A stretch of 27,065 nucleotides of DNA from an uncultured Actinomycetes bacterium (GTDB lineage Bacteria; Actinomycetota; Thermoleophilia; Solirubrobacterales; 70-9). Location of the stretch: contig CAMPIP010000008.1 in the NCBI GenBank assembly GCA_946886425.1, positions 1 to 27,065 of the forward strand. The letters are read 5' to 3'. A program made the translations under genes and the position numbers. The notes under the pieces are model-generated. The model was given only the letters and a program-made list of their open reading frames with translations. It ran no database searches and was not told the DNA's origin. This document shows positions 16,720 to 23,438 of the stretch, in pieces (the stretch's first letter is position 1; the number at the start of each line of letters is the position of its first letter).

Positions 16720-16754
16720 CTCTGCTCCTTTGTGGTGCGGTCCCTGGCGATGGG

Positions 16755-16784
16755 AGGGTAGCGCGATCCTGGCTGGCTGGCCAA
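16755..16784 (-). promoter_or_regulatory. Likely promoter of the R2lox-SCP2 gene
   Basis: On the minus strand, TTGGCC (16779-16784), an 18-base spacer and TACCCT (16755-16760) form a -35/-10 pair upstream of the AAAGGAG ribosome site. This is one of few promoters here with a recognisable -35. The -35 overlaps a TGGCCAGCCAGCCA motif. Confidence 0.5.
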
Positions 16785-16805
16785 AGAGCGTGCCGGCGAG
16801 GTGGG

Positions 16806-17372
16806 TCACGCCTGCTCGTCGGCGCCGAGAAAGCGGCGCAGGGCGCGGCGGGCGGCCGGCAGGCGGCGGCCGGCGTCGAGCTCGCGGACGGCGATCTCGG
16901 CGGTCATTGCCGCCAGCAGCTGGGCCGAGGCTCTCGCGTCCGGCCAGCCCATCGCCTTGAAGCTGGGGACGGCGCTGGCGGCGAAGCGCTCGTGGCGCCT
17001 TGCCATGGGCTCCGAGAGCGTCGGGTCGGAGCGGGCCTCCAGGGCCAGCGCCTTGACGGCGCGGTCGGCCAGGCAGACGTCGAGGTAGGCATCGACCCCG
17101 CGGTAGAGGCGCTCGGCGCCTTGGGGAGTGCCCTCGGTGGCGGCTGCCACGGCTCCTTCGACACGAGCGTGGAAGCGGGAGTGGAGGGCGTCGACGAACC
17201 CGTCGCGATCGGCGAAGTGGACGTAGAAGGTGCCCTTGGCGACGCCGGCGCGCGCGACGACGCGGTTGACGCTGAGGCCGGCCAGTCCCTGCTCCTCGGC
17301 GACGGCGACCCCGGCGTCGAGGAGGGCCTCGCGGGTGCGCCGGCCGGCGGCGGTGGCGGCTTCGGTCGGCAT
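16806..17372 (-). CDS. TetR/AcrR family transcriptional regulator
   Basis: 188 residues. Residues 12-58 form the TetR DNA-binding domain, with the helix-turn-helix at about 34-53 (SVNRVVARAGVAKGTFYVHF) followed by ADRDGFV. The C-terminal ligand domain is Ala/Arg-rich. The start at 17372 is set by TAGGCT 6 bases upstream (leaderless). It is head-to-head with an alpha/beta hydrolase gene, and a double palindromic operator (17387-17422) lies between the two promoters, so autoregulation with control of the hydrolase is very likely. R2lox-SCP2 follows 86 bases downstream on the same strand and may belong to the same regulon. Confidence 0.92.
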   Translation of the reverse strand: MPTEAATAAGRRTREALLDAGVAVAEEQGLAGLSVNRVVARAGVAKGTFYVHFADRDGFVDALHSRFHARVEGAVAAATEGTPQGAERLYRGVDAYLDVCLADRAVKALALEARSDPTLSEPMARRHERFAASAVPSFKAMGWPDARASAQLLAAMTAEIAVRELDAGRRLPAARRALRRFLGADEQA

Positions 17373-17378
17373 CGGCGA

Positions 17379-17437
17379 AGCCTAGATGACCGGTCGGTCA
17401 TGTGAATGTGACCGACCGGTCAGTCATGTGGTAGGTT
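17379..17437. promoter_or_regulatory. Divergent promoters with double TetR operator
   Basis: Minus-strand -10 TAGGCT (17379-17384) serves the TetR gene and plus-strand -10 TAGGTT (17432-17437) the hydrolase; each ends 6 bases before its start codon. Between them TGACCGGTCGGTCA (17387-17400) and TGACCGACCGGTCA (17409-17422) form a perfect 14-bp inverted repeat with an 8-base spacer. Each arm contains the palindrome GACCGGTC. Two TetR dimers could bind and block both promoters. Confidence 0.8.
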
Positions 17438-17443
17438 GCCGCC

Positions 17444-18355
17444 ATGGCGAAGCTGGAGACGACCGCGGACAGCGCGATGGCGTTCGCCGAGCCGCACCGC
17501 TGGCGCTCGCCGCTGCTGGGGGAGCGACTGACGCTGGAGCTGCCGCAGGGTCGTCTCGAGGCGTTCCGGCGCGGCCAGGGGCCGCCGCTGGTCTTCGCCC
17601 ATGGCTGGCTCGCCAACGCCAACCTCTGGCGCGGCGTCGTCGACCGGCTGGCCGATCGCTTCGCCTGCCACGTCCTCGACCTGCCGCTTGGCGCCCACCG
17701 GGCCGCGCTCGGCGACGGAGCCGATCTCAGCGCCCATGGCTGCGGTGAGCTGGTCGCCGACGCCCTCGACGCCCTCGGCCTCGACGACGTCACCCTGGTC
17801 GGCAACGACTCCGGTGGCGCCTATTCGCAGATCGCCGTGAGCCGGCGACCGGCGCGCGTGGCACGGCTCGTGCTGACCTCCTGCGAGACGCCGCACGATG
17901 AGTTCCCGCCGCCGCCCTTCGACGGCCTGCCGGCCCTGGCCCGGGAGCCGGCGCGGCTCCGGGAGCTGCTGGCGGCGCTTGAGGATCCTGAGGTGCGGAG
18001 GCTGCCGGCCGCCTTCGGCCTGCTGGTCAAGCACCCCCTCGATTCACTCGCCTCGGACTCCTACGCGCTGCCCTGCCTGCGCGACGACGGCGTCCTCGCC
18101 GACACGGCGAAGGCGATGGCCGGTGCCTCGACCGCCGCCGTACGGGAGGCGGGTGCGCGCCTGGTCGCGGATTGGCGCAAGCCGACGCTGCTGGTCTGGT
18201 CGCGCCAGGACCCGGTCTTCCCGCTCGCTCACGCGCGCCGCTACGCCGGCGAGCTGACCGACGCCGAGCTGGTCGAGATCGACGACGCCTATAGCTTCAC
18301 TCCCGAGGACGCTCCCGGCGCCGTCGCCGCGGCGATCTTCGGGTTCGCCGCCTGA
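17444..18355 (+). CDS. Alpha/beta hydrolase with Asp nucleophile position and no obvious catalytic His
   Basis: 303 residues with the alpha/beta hydrolase fold: oxyanion motif FAHGWLANANLW (51-62), nucleophile elbow VGNDSGG (119-125) placing Asp122 at the nucleophile position as in haloalkane dehalogenases and epoxide hydrolases, and acid-loop Asp256 (WSRQDPVFP). The C-terminal motif that normally carries the base (HF..ED.P) reads YSFTPEDAP, with Ser284 where His is expected. The enzyme may use another residue or be catalytically altered. The start ATG 17444 is supported by TAGGTT 6 bases upstream. It is divergent from and probably repressed by the TetR protein, and its stop is one base from that of the converging acyl-CoA synthetase. 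Confidence 0.88.
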   Translation: MAKLETTADSAMAFAEPHRWRSPLLGERLTLELPQGRLEAFRRGQGPPLVFAHGWLANANLWRGVVDRLADRFACHVLDLPLGAHRAALGDGADLSAHGCGELVADALDALGLDDVTLVGNDSGGAYSQIAVSRRPARVARLVLTSCETPHDEFPPPPFDGLPALAREPARLRELLAALEDPEVRRLPAAFGLLVKHPLDSLASDSYALPCLRDDGVLADTAKAMAGASTAAVREAGARLVADWRKPTLLVWSRQDPVFPLAHARRYAGELTDAELVEIDDAYSFTPEDAPGAVAAAIFGFAA

Positions 18356-18356
18356 G

Positions 18357-19856
18357 TCAGGCCCCCTCGGCTGCAGGGACCTCGATCTCGCGCTTGAGGA
18401 TCTTCCCGGTCGGGCCCTTCGGGAGGTCGTCGAGGAACCAGACGACCCGCGGGTACTTGTAGGCGGCGATCCGCTCCCTGACGTAGGCGCTGACCTCGGC
18501 GGGATCGAGCTGCTCGCCGTCGTGGAGGACGACGGCGGCGCCGACCTCCTCGCCCCACTCGTCGTGGGGGACGCCGAGCACCGCGGCTTCACGGATGCGC
18601 GGGTGCTCGTAGAGGACCTCCTCGACCTCGCGCGGGTAGACGTTGTAGCCGCCGCGGATGATCATGTCCTTCTTGCGGTCGACGATGAAGAAGTAGCCCT
18701 CCTCGTCGACGCGGGCCATGTCGCCGCTGTGGAACCAGCCGCCGCGCATCGCCTCGGCGGTCGCGTCGGGCCGTTCCCAGTAGCCCTTCATGATGTTGTG
18801 GCCGCGGATCACGATCTCGCCCACCTCGCCTTGGGCCACCTCGTTGTCGTCCTCGTCGACGACCTTCATCTCGACTCCCTCGATCGGGGTCCCGATCGAG
18901 CCCGGCTTGCGCTCCATGTCCGGGTGGTTGGAGGAGGAGACGGGGGAGGTCTCCGAGAGCCCGTAGCCCTCCAGGACGATCGCCCCGAAGGCGTCCTCGA
19001 AGCCGCGCAGCACCTCGACCGGCATCGAGGCGCCGCCGGTGATGCAGGTGCGCAGCGAGGAGGTGTCGTACTGCTCGCGGCCGGGGTGGTGGAGGAGCGC
19101 CCCGAACATCGTCGGCACCCCGTAGAAGTGGGTGACGCCGTCGCGGTCGATCGTCGCCAGCGCCTCGCCGGGGTCGAATTTCGGCACCAGGGTCAGGCAG
19201 GCCCCGACCTTCAGCGAGGCGTTCATGCTGACCGTCTGCCCGAAGGAATGGAAGAGCGGCAGGCCGCCGAAGACGATGTCGCCGGCCTCGACGCCGCAGG
19301 TGGTCCGCGAGGAGACTTCGGCGTTGCGGAGCAGGTTGAGGTGGGTCAGCTCGGCGCCCTTGGGCTTGCCGGTGGTGCCGGAGGTGTAGAGGATCACCGC
19401 GGTGTCGTCATCGGCGGCGTCGGCGAGCCCGGGGGTCGGGTCGCGCTCGGCGAGCGTCGCCGCGAAGGCGGCCGGCTCGACCTCGATCGCCTCGGCGCCG
19501 GCGTCGGCGGCGCCGTCGCGAGCCTCCTCGGCGAAGCCGTGCCAGTAGAGCAGGAGCTTGGCACCGGAGTCCTCCAGGTAGAAGGCGATCTCGCGCCGTT
19601 TCAGCAGCACGTTCATCGGCACGACGACGCCGCCGGCGCGGAGGACGCCGTAGTAGGCGACCGGGAAGTCGAGGACGTTGGGCAGCATCACCCCGACCCG
19701 GTCACCAGGCTCGAGGCCGCGCTCGCGCAGCAGCGTCGCCAGGCGGGCGCTGCGGTCGTCGAGCTCGGCGTAGCTGAGCTCGTGCTCGCCAAGGCGCACG
19801 GCCGGGCTCTCCGGTACCCGCGCGGCGCTCTCGGTGACGATCGATGCCAGGTTCAT
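18357..19856 (-). CDS. AMP-dependent acyl-CoA synthetase/ligase (fatty-acid-CoA ligase-like)
   Basis: 499 residues, ANL superfamily. It activates a carboxylic acid, probably a fatty acid, to acyl-AMP and then acyl-CoA. Core motifs are intact: the P-loop YTSGTTGKPKG (157-167), GYGLSET in the A5 region, the HSGD adenine/ribose motif, the hinge DRKKDMI, and the catalytic lysine K485 in PTGKILKR. The start ATG at 19856 has GGGGAG 6 bases upstream, so translation is leadered. A TAGACT -10 box overlaps the stop codon of the upstream BASS gene. Together with the nearby R2lox-SCP2 and hydrolase it suggests a lipid-metabolism neighbourhood; chain-length preference cannot be read. Confidence 0.94.
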   Translation of the reverse strand: MNLASIVTESAARVPESPAVRLGEHELSYAELDDRSARLATLLRERGLEPGDRVGVMLPNVLDFPVAYYGVLRAGGVVVPMNVLLKRREIAFYLEDSGAKLLLYWHGFAEEARDGAADAGAEAIEVEPAAFAATLAERDPTPGLADAADDDTAVILYTSGTTGKPKGAELTHLNLLRNAEVSSRTTCGVEAGDIVFGGLPLFHSFGQTVSMNASLKVGACLTLVPKFDPGEALATIDRDGVTHFYGVPTMFGALLHHPGREQYDTSSLRTCITGGASMPVEVLRGFEDAFGAIVLEGYGLSETSPVSSSNHPDMERKPGSIGTPIEGVEMKVVDEDDNEVAQGEVGEIVIRGHNIMKGYWERPDATAEAMRGGWFHSGDMARVDEEGYFFIVDRKKDMIIRGGYNVYPREVEEVLYEHPRIREAAVLGVPHDEWGEEVGAAVVLHDGEQLDPAEVSAYVRERIAAYKYPRVVWFLDDLPKGPTGKILKREIEVPAAEGA

Positions 19857-19898
19857 CCCTAACTCCCCTCGGTTGTCCAGCCCCTGTTCCCGGGGCGG

Positions 19899-19904
19899 AG
19901 TCTA
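19899..19904 (-). promoter_or_regulatory. Likely -10 box of the acyl-CoA synthetase gene
   Basis: TAGACT on the minus strand, whose first three bases are the TAG stop of the BASS gene. The leader that follows would be about 36 bases and carries GGGGAG. Confidence 0.4.
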
Positions 19905-20762
19905 AGCCTCCGCGGGTTGGTGTCCAGCTTCCTCGCCGGCACCGATCCGCCGGCTCATCGTCCAGGCGAAGGCGCCGCCGGTGAAGAGCATGAAGCTGCT
20001 GTAGACGGCGGCGGGGATCGCCACCTCGGCGGCCAGCGAGGCCCCGACGGCGATCGCCAGGGCCGAGTTGTGGATCCCCAGCTCGAGCGCGATCGCGGTC
20101 GACTGGCGGTCGTCGAGCCTGGCCAGCTTGGAGATCCCGTAGCTGAGCGTCATCGCCGCCAGGTTGAGGGCGAGGGCGGCGCCGGCGACGTCGGCGAGGT
20201 TCTCGCGGACGGTGTCGTTCTCGCTGACGATCGCGCCGAGGACGACGACCGCGAAGAGGGTCAGCGAGAAGCGGCGCACCCGCGGATAGGCGGCTTCGAC
20301 GCGCCGCGGCCAGCGCCGCCGCAGCTCCATCCCGATCGCGACCGGCAGGACCGTGATCGCCAGCACCCGGGCGACCACCCCGGCCATGCTGACGTCGCCG
20401 ACGTCGGCGCCGAAGTGGGTGGTGGCGAGGCCGAGGAAGAGCGGGACGGTGATCGCGGCGCCGACGCTGCTGATCGCCGTCATCGTCACCGACAGCGCCG
20501 TGTCGCCCCGCGAGAGGTGGGTCAGCATGTTGGCCATCATTCCCCCGGGCGAGGCCCCGAGCAGGACCAGGCCGACCGCCAGCTCCGGTTGCAGGTCGAA
20601 GAGGCTGGCCATCGCCAGGGCCAGCAGCGGCGAGATCAGGGCCAGGTTGAGCATCCCGATCGCGACGCCGCGCGGGGCGACGAAGACGCGCCGGAAGTCC
20701 TCGCGGGTGAGGGTCAGCCCGAGGCTGCACATGATCACCGCGATCGCGGCCGGCAGCAGCAC
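19902..20762 (-). CDS. Bile acid:sodium symporter (BASS/SBF) family transporter
   Basis: 286 residues from GTG 20762, with about nine hydrophobic helices. Family blocks include IMCSLGLTLTREDFRRV at the N-terminus, LLGASPGGMMANMLTHLSRGD (crossover region) and ELGIHNSALAIAVGASL. Probably takes up an organic anion with sodium; bacterial BASS substrates vary widely. The start is uncertain: no ribosome site precedes GTG 20762, an in-frame stop lies upstream, and the only other option is an ATC codon at 20784-20786 that would add MDSPLLTS-like residues typical of the family and sits 6 bases after a TAGGGT box. It is divergent from a PRC-barrel protein gene and upstream of the acyl-CoA synthetase (45-base gap). 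Confidence 0.9.
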   Translation of the reverse strand: MLLPAAIAVIMCSLGLTLTREDFRRVFVAPRGVAIGMLNLALISPLLALAMASLFDLQPELAVGLVLLGASPGGMMANMLTHLSRGDTALSVTMTAISSVGAAITVPLFLGLATTHFGADVGDVSMAGVVARVLAITVLPVAIGMELRRRWPRRVEAAYPRVRRFSLTLFAVVVLGAIVSENDTVRENLADVAGAALALNLAAMTLSYGISKLARLDDRQSTAIALELGIHNSALAIAVGASLAAEVAIPAAVYSSFMLFTGGAFAWTMSRRIGAGEEAGHQPAEA

Positions 20763-20792
20763 CGAGGTGAGGAGAGGCGAGTCGATCGGGGG

Positions 20793-20807
20793 ACCCTAAG
20801 CTAGGCT
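20793..20807. promoter_or_regulatory. Symmetric divergent -10 boxes (BASS / PRC-barrel)
   Basis: ACCCTA-AGC-TAGGCT: a minus-strand TAGGGT (20793-20798) and a plus-strand TAGGCT (20802-20807) only 3 bases apart. Polymerase can probably fire in only one direction at a time. The plus box ends 7 bases before ATG 20815. Confidence 0.5.
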
Positions 20808-20814
20808 GCCGCGC

Positions 20815-21180
20815 ATGGAGGATCTGGGTGCGCCCACCTCGTACCTGACCGTGCCCAAGGGCGTGCCGGTCTACTCGAGTGACGGCGAGCGGCTCGGCCG
20901 GGTGGTGCGAGTGATGGCGGCGCCGGAGGCGAACATGTTCGACGGCATCGTCTTCGACACCACGGCGGGACCGGGCGGGCATCGCTTCGTCGATGCCCCC
21001 GAGGTCGGCCAGATCTACGAGCGCGGTGTGGTGCTGACGATCGACGCCGCGGCGGCCGCGAAGCTGCCGTCGCCGAGTGCCAACCCAGGCTCGCTCTCGG
21101 TCAACCCGGCCGACCTTGCCGGCGGGCGCGGGCGCGGTCTGCTGCGCCGTGCCTGGGACCGGCTCTCGGGCCGGGGCTGA
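20815..21180 (+). CDS. PRC-barrel-like domain protein
   Basis: 121 residues. Residues about 10-75 look like a PRC-barrel beta domain (VPVYSSDGERLGRVVRVMAA, then FDGIVFDTT and a HRFVDAPEVGQIYERGVVLT strand pair). The C-terminal 45 residues are low-complexity and basic (GGRGRGLLRRAWDRLSGRG). There is no signal peptide. PRC-barrels occur in ribosome maturation and photosynthetic proteins and as stand-alone stress-linked proteins; the role here is unknown. The start is supported by TAGGCT 7 bases upstream, with no Shine-Dalgarno. Confidence 0.8.
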   Translation: MEDLGAPTSYLTVPKGVPVYSSDGERLGRVVRVMAAPEANMFDGIVFDTTAGPGGHRFVDAPEVGQIYERGVVLTIDAAAAAKLPSPSANPGSLSVNPADLAGGRGRGLLRRAWDRLSGRG

Positions 21181-21265
21181 ACGTTCAACAACCCCGTTGT
21201 GTTCGAGCTCGGCGATCCCGGGGTCACCGTCGCTGGTCTATTCGATCGACTTGGTCGACGTCGAC

Positions 21266-21271
21266 TAGGAT
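21266..21271 (+). promoter_or_regulatory. Likely -10 box of FKBP lipoprotein gene; fixes the start
   Basis: TAGGAT overlaps the apparent ATG at 21270 and ends 7 bases before an in-frame GTG at 21279, making the GTG the likely leaderless start. Confidence 0.5.
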
Positions 21272-21278
21272 GCGCGTC

Positions 21279-21785
21279 GTGCGGAGGAGCCCGATGCTGA
21301 TCATCGCCGCCTGTGCGGCCCTGGCGATCGCCGGTTGCGGCGGTGGCGACGACGACTCGACGACGACCAAGTCGGCGACCGAGGCGGCCCAGAGCGAGGG
21401 CTCGGCCAGTCAGGACACCAGCACCAAGCCCCAGGTCACGGTTCCCGACGGCAAGGCGCCCAAGCAGCTGGAAGAGACCGACCTCGTCGTCGGCGATGGC
21501 GCCACCGCCAAGAGCGGCGACCAGGTCACCGTCAACTACGTCGGTGTCGGCTACGACAGCGAAGAAGAGTTCGACGCCTCCTGGGGCCGCGGTCCGTTCA
21601 CGTTCACGCTCGGCACCGGTGAAGTGATCCCCGGCTGGGACGAAGGCGTCGCCGGGATGAAGGTCGGCGGCCGCCGCGAACTGGTCATCCCGCCGGACCT
21701 CGCTTACGGGCCGCAGGGGTCTCCGCCCGTGATCGGGCCCAACGAAACGCTGATCTTCGTCGTCGACCTCGTCTCGGTCGGCTAG
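21279..21785 (+). CDS. Secreted lipoprotein FKBP-type peptidyl-prolyl cis-trans isomerase
   Basis: 168 residues from GTG 21279 (171 from ATG 21270, which overlaps the -10 box). A lipoprotein signal peptide ends in the lipobox AIAGC with the lipid-modified Cys20. A Ser/Thr/Asp-rich linker (about 24-60) follows, then a single FKBP domain (about 70-168) with GDQVTVNYVG, FDASWGRGPFTFTLG, EVIPGWDEGVAGMKVGGRR, IPPDLAYG and ETLIFVVDL. It should catalyse proline isomerisation in proteins outside the membrane. The AlkZ-like gene follows 21 bases later on the same strand with no visible promoter, so they may be co-transcribed, though the functions look unrelated. Confidence 0.93.
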   Translation: MRRSPMLIIAACAALAIAGCGGGDDDSTTTKSATEAAQSEGSASQDTSTKPQVTVPDGKAPKQLEETDLVVGDGATAKSGDQVTVNYVGVGYDSEEEFDASWGRGPFTFTLGTGEVIPGWDEGVAGMKVGGRRELVIPPDLAYGPQGSPPVIGPNETLIFVVDLVSVG

Positions 21786-21806
21786 TCGCCCGCCGCGTCA
21801 GCGGCG

Positions 21807-22862
21807 ATGATGCGCCGCGTGGCGGGTAAGCGCGCGGTCGTAGCCGAACGGATCTCGGCCCAGGGACTCTCCGGGCCCCCGATGCGCGAGGTCGCCGCGG
21901 TGCCGGAGCTGCTGCTCGCGGTGCAGGGTCAGGACCCGCGGGCGGCGCGGTTGGCGGTGCGGTCCCGGACCACCGGTCTCACCGCCACCGACGTCGACCG
22001 CGCTTTCACCGAGGAGCGCTCGATCCTGATCACCTGGCTGAATCGCGGCACCCTGCACCTCGTCCGCGGTGAGGACTACCCGCTGCTGCAGGCGCTGACC
22101 ACGCCGCCGCTGTTCACGAGCGCCAGTCGGCGGTTGCGCCAGGAAGGCGTCTCGGAGGCGAAGACCGAGGGAGCGCTGAAGACGGTGGCGCGGGCGCTGG
22201 GGGAGGAGGGACCGTTGAACGGCAAGGAGCTGAAGGAGCGGATCGAGCGCGCCGACGGTCCGGTCGTCGGGCGGTCCTTCATCCACCTGATGTTCCTGGC
22301 CGCGATCGAGGGCATCGTCGTCCGCGGCCCGATGCGAGGGAAGCAGCATGCCTACGTCCTCGCCGAGGACTGGCTCGGCCCCTGGCGGGAGCCGGACCGC
22401 GACGCCGCCCTGGCCGAACTGGCGCGCCGCTACCTGCTCGGCCACGGCCCAGCCGAGGACCGCGACCTCGCCCGCTGGTCCGGCCTGCCGCTGCGCGACG
22501 CCCGCGCCGGCCTGGCCGCGATCGCCTCGCGGCTGGTCGAGCGCGACGACGGCCTCGTCGACCTGGCTAGCTGCGAGCGCTCGACCGAGCTGCCGCCGCC
22601 GCGGCTGCTGGGCGCCTACGAGCCGCTGCTGCTCGGCTGGACCTCACGCGAGGAGATCGTCGGCCCCCACAAGCTCCTGGTCGCCAACAACGGCCTCTTC
22701 CGCCCCTTCGCCCTGGTCAACGGCCGTGCCGTCTCGACCTGGGGCTACGCAGGCGGCAAGGTGCGGATCGAGCACCTCGGCAAGGTGACGAAGAAAGACG
22801 CCGCGGCGCTGGAGAAGGACGCCGCCGGGGTCGAGGCCTTCCTGGCCCCGGCCGGCGCCTGA
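21807..22862 (+). CDS. AlkZ/YcaQ-like winged-helix protein (HTH_42 family), putative DNA glycosylase
   Basis: 351 residues. The sequence matches the actinobacterial winged-helix DNA-binding family that includes AlkZ/YcaQ glycosylases, which remove alkylated or crosslinked bases. The region AVQGQDPRAARLAVRSR (about 36-52) contains Q-G-Q where family members carry their catalytic Q-x-Q/D motif. Later blocks ITWLNRGTLHLVRGEDYPLL and LLGAYEPLLLGWTSR, then NNGLFRPFALVNGRAVSTW, are typical of the family. Start options ATG 21807, ATG 21810 and GTG 21819 are all possible; none has a Shine-Dalgarno. It converges with the DUF4234 gene (11 bases between stops). Whether this branch has glycosylase activity is not shown by sequence alone. 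Confidence 0.83.
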   Translation: MMRRVAGKRAVVAERISAQGLSGPPMREVAAVPELLLAVQGQDPRAARLAVRSRTTGLTATDVDRAFTEERSILITWLNRGTLHLVRGEDYPLLQALTTPPLFTSASRRLRQEGVSEAKTEGALKTVARALGEEGPLNGKELKERIERADGPVVGRSFIHLMFLAAIEGIVVRGPMRGKQHAYVLAEDWLGPWREPDRDAALAELARRYLLGHGPAEDRDLARWSGLPLRDARAGLAAIASRLVERDDGLVDLASCERSTELPPPRLLGAYEPLLLGWTSREEIVGPHKLLVANNGLFRPFALVNGRAVSTWGYAGGKVRIEHLGKVTKKDAAALEKDAAGVEAFLAPAGA

Positions 22863-22873
22863 GCGCCGCGCCG

Positions 22874-23344
22874 CTACCGGTCCTCGGGCAGGCGCGGCGG
22901 CATCGCGTCGGCAGCTGCCGGGGGCGTCGGCTGGCCCGGCAGCGGCTCCGCCTCCTGCTCCCAGATGTGGTTCAGCGAGACCTGCAGGTAGGCCCACATG
23001 CCGGGCGAGAGCAGCAGGTAGAGAAGCAGCGCGATCCAGCCATTGACCGGCTCGCGGCCGGAGATCTTCGAGGCGCCCTGGACGCGCTTGGTTCCGCGCC
23101 AGTAGGTGACCAGAGCGGGGATGACGATGAGCCCGCCCGGAAACAGCGCCAGCAGCGAGTTGGTCGGGCTCTGGCCGAGGTCGAACCCCTTCGCCTCGCC
23201 GTAGGCCTTCAGCTCCTTGTTGATCTTGTACCACCAGACCAAGTGGTAGGTGCCGAGGGTGACGATCGGCAGCAGGGCGACCGCCCAGGGGCTGCGGACC
23301 TTCACCTCGTGCTCGGTGCCGCGGATCTTCATCTCGTAAGCCAT
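22874..23344 (-). CDS. DUF4234-type membrane protein
   Basis: 156 residues with the DUF4234 layout: a short N-terminus (MKIRGTEHEVKVRSPW), a first hydrophobic segment AVALLPIVTLGTYHLVWWYK, the conserved charged stretch INKELKAYGEAKG, then segments near 66-80 and 104-122. The Pro/Ala-rich tail (after about 130) is probably disordered. GGAG lies 4 bases before ATG 23344. A longer upstream frame overlaps glyS and lacks membrane-protein composition, so it is not used. It follows glyS on the same strand with a 94-base gap holding a hairpin. Function unknown. Confidence 0.82.
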   Translation of the reverse strand: MAYEMKIRGTEHEVKVRSPWAVALLPIVTLGTYHLVWWYKINKELKAYGEAKGFDLGQSPTNSLLALFPGGLIVIPALVTYWRGTKRVQGASKISGREPVNGWIALLLYLLLSPGMWAYLQVSLNHIWEQEAEPLPGQPTPPAAADAMPPRLPEDR

Positions 23345-23414
23345 CTCGCTCCGTCCAGGGTCGGTTGATCGGGTGCGGGCCCATCGACCGCGCCCGAAGG
23401 CAGCTTGAACGGCG

Positions 23415-23432
23415 GGTGGACGCTTGTCCACC
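23415..23432 (-). terminator. Hairpin downstream of glyS
   Basis: GGTGGAC (23415-23421), loop GCTT, GTCCACC (23426-23432): a perfect 7-bp stem starting 6 bases after the glyS stop. No U-tract follows, so termination is only likely. Confidence 0.4.
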
Positions 23433-23438
23433 GCGGCT

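Noticed and set aside
18522..19862. A 446-codon open frame opposite the acyl-CoA synthetase
   Set aside because: The minus-strand protein has every ANL motif; the plus-strand frame is low-complexity Asp/Gly/Val/Leu.
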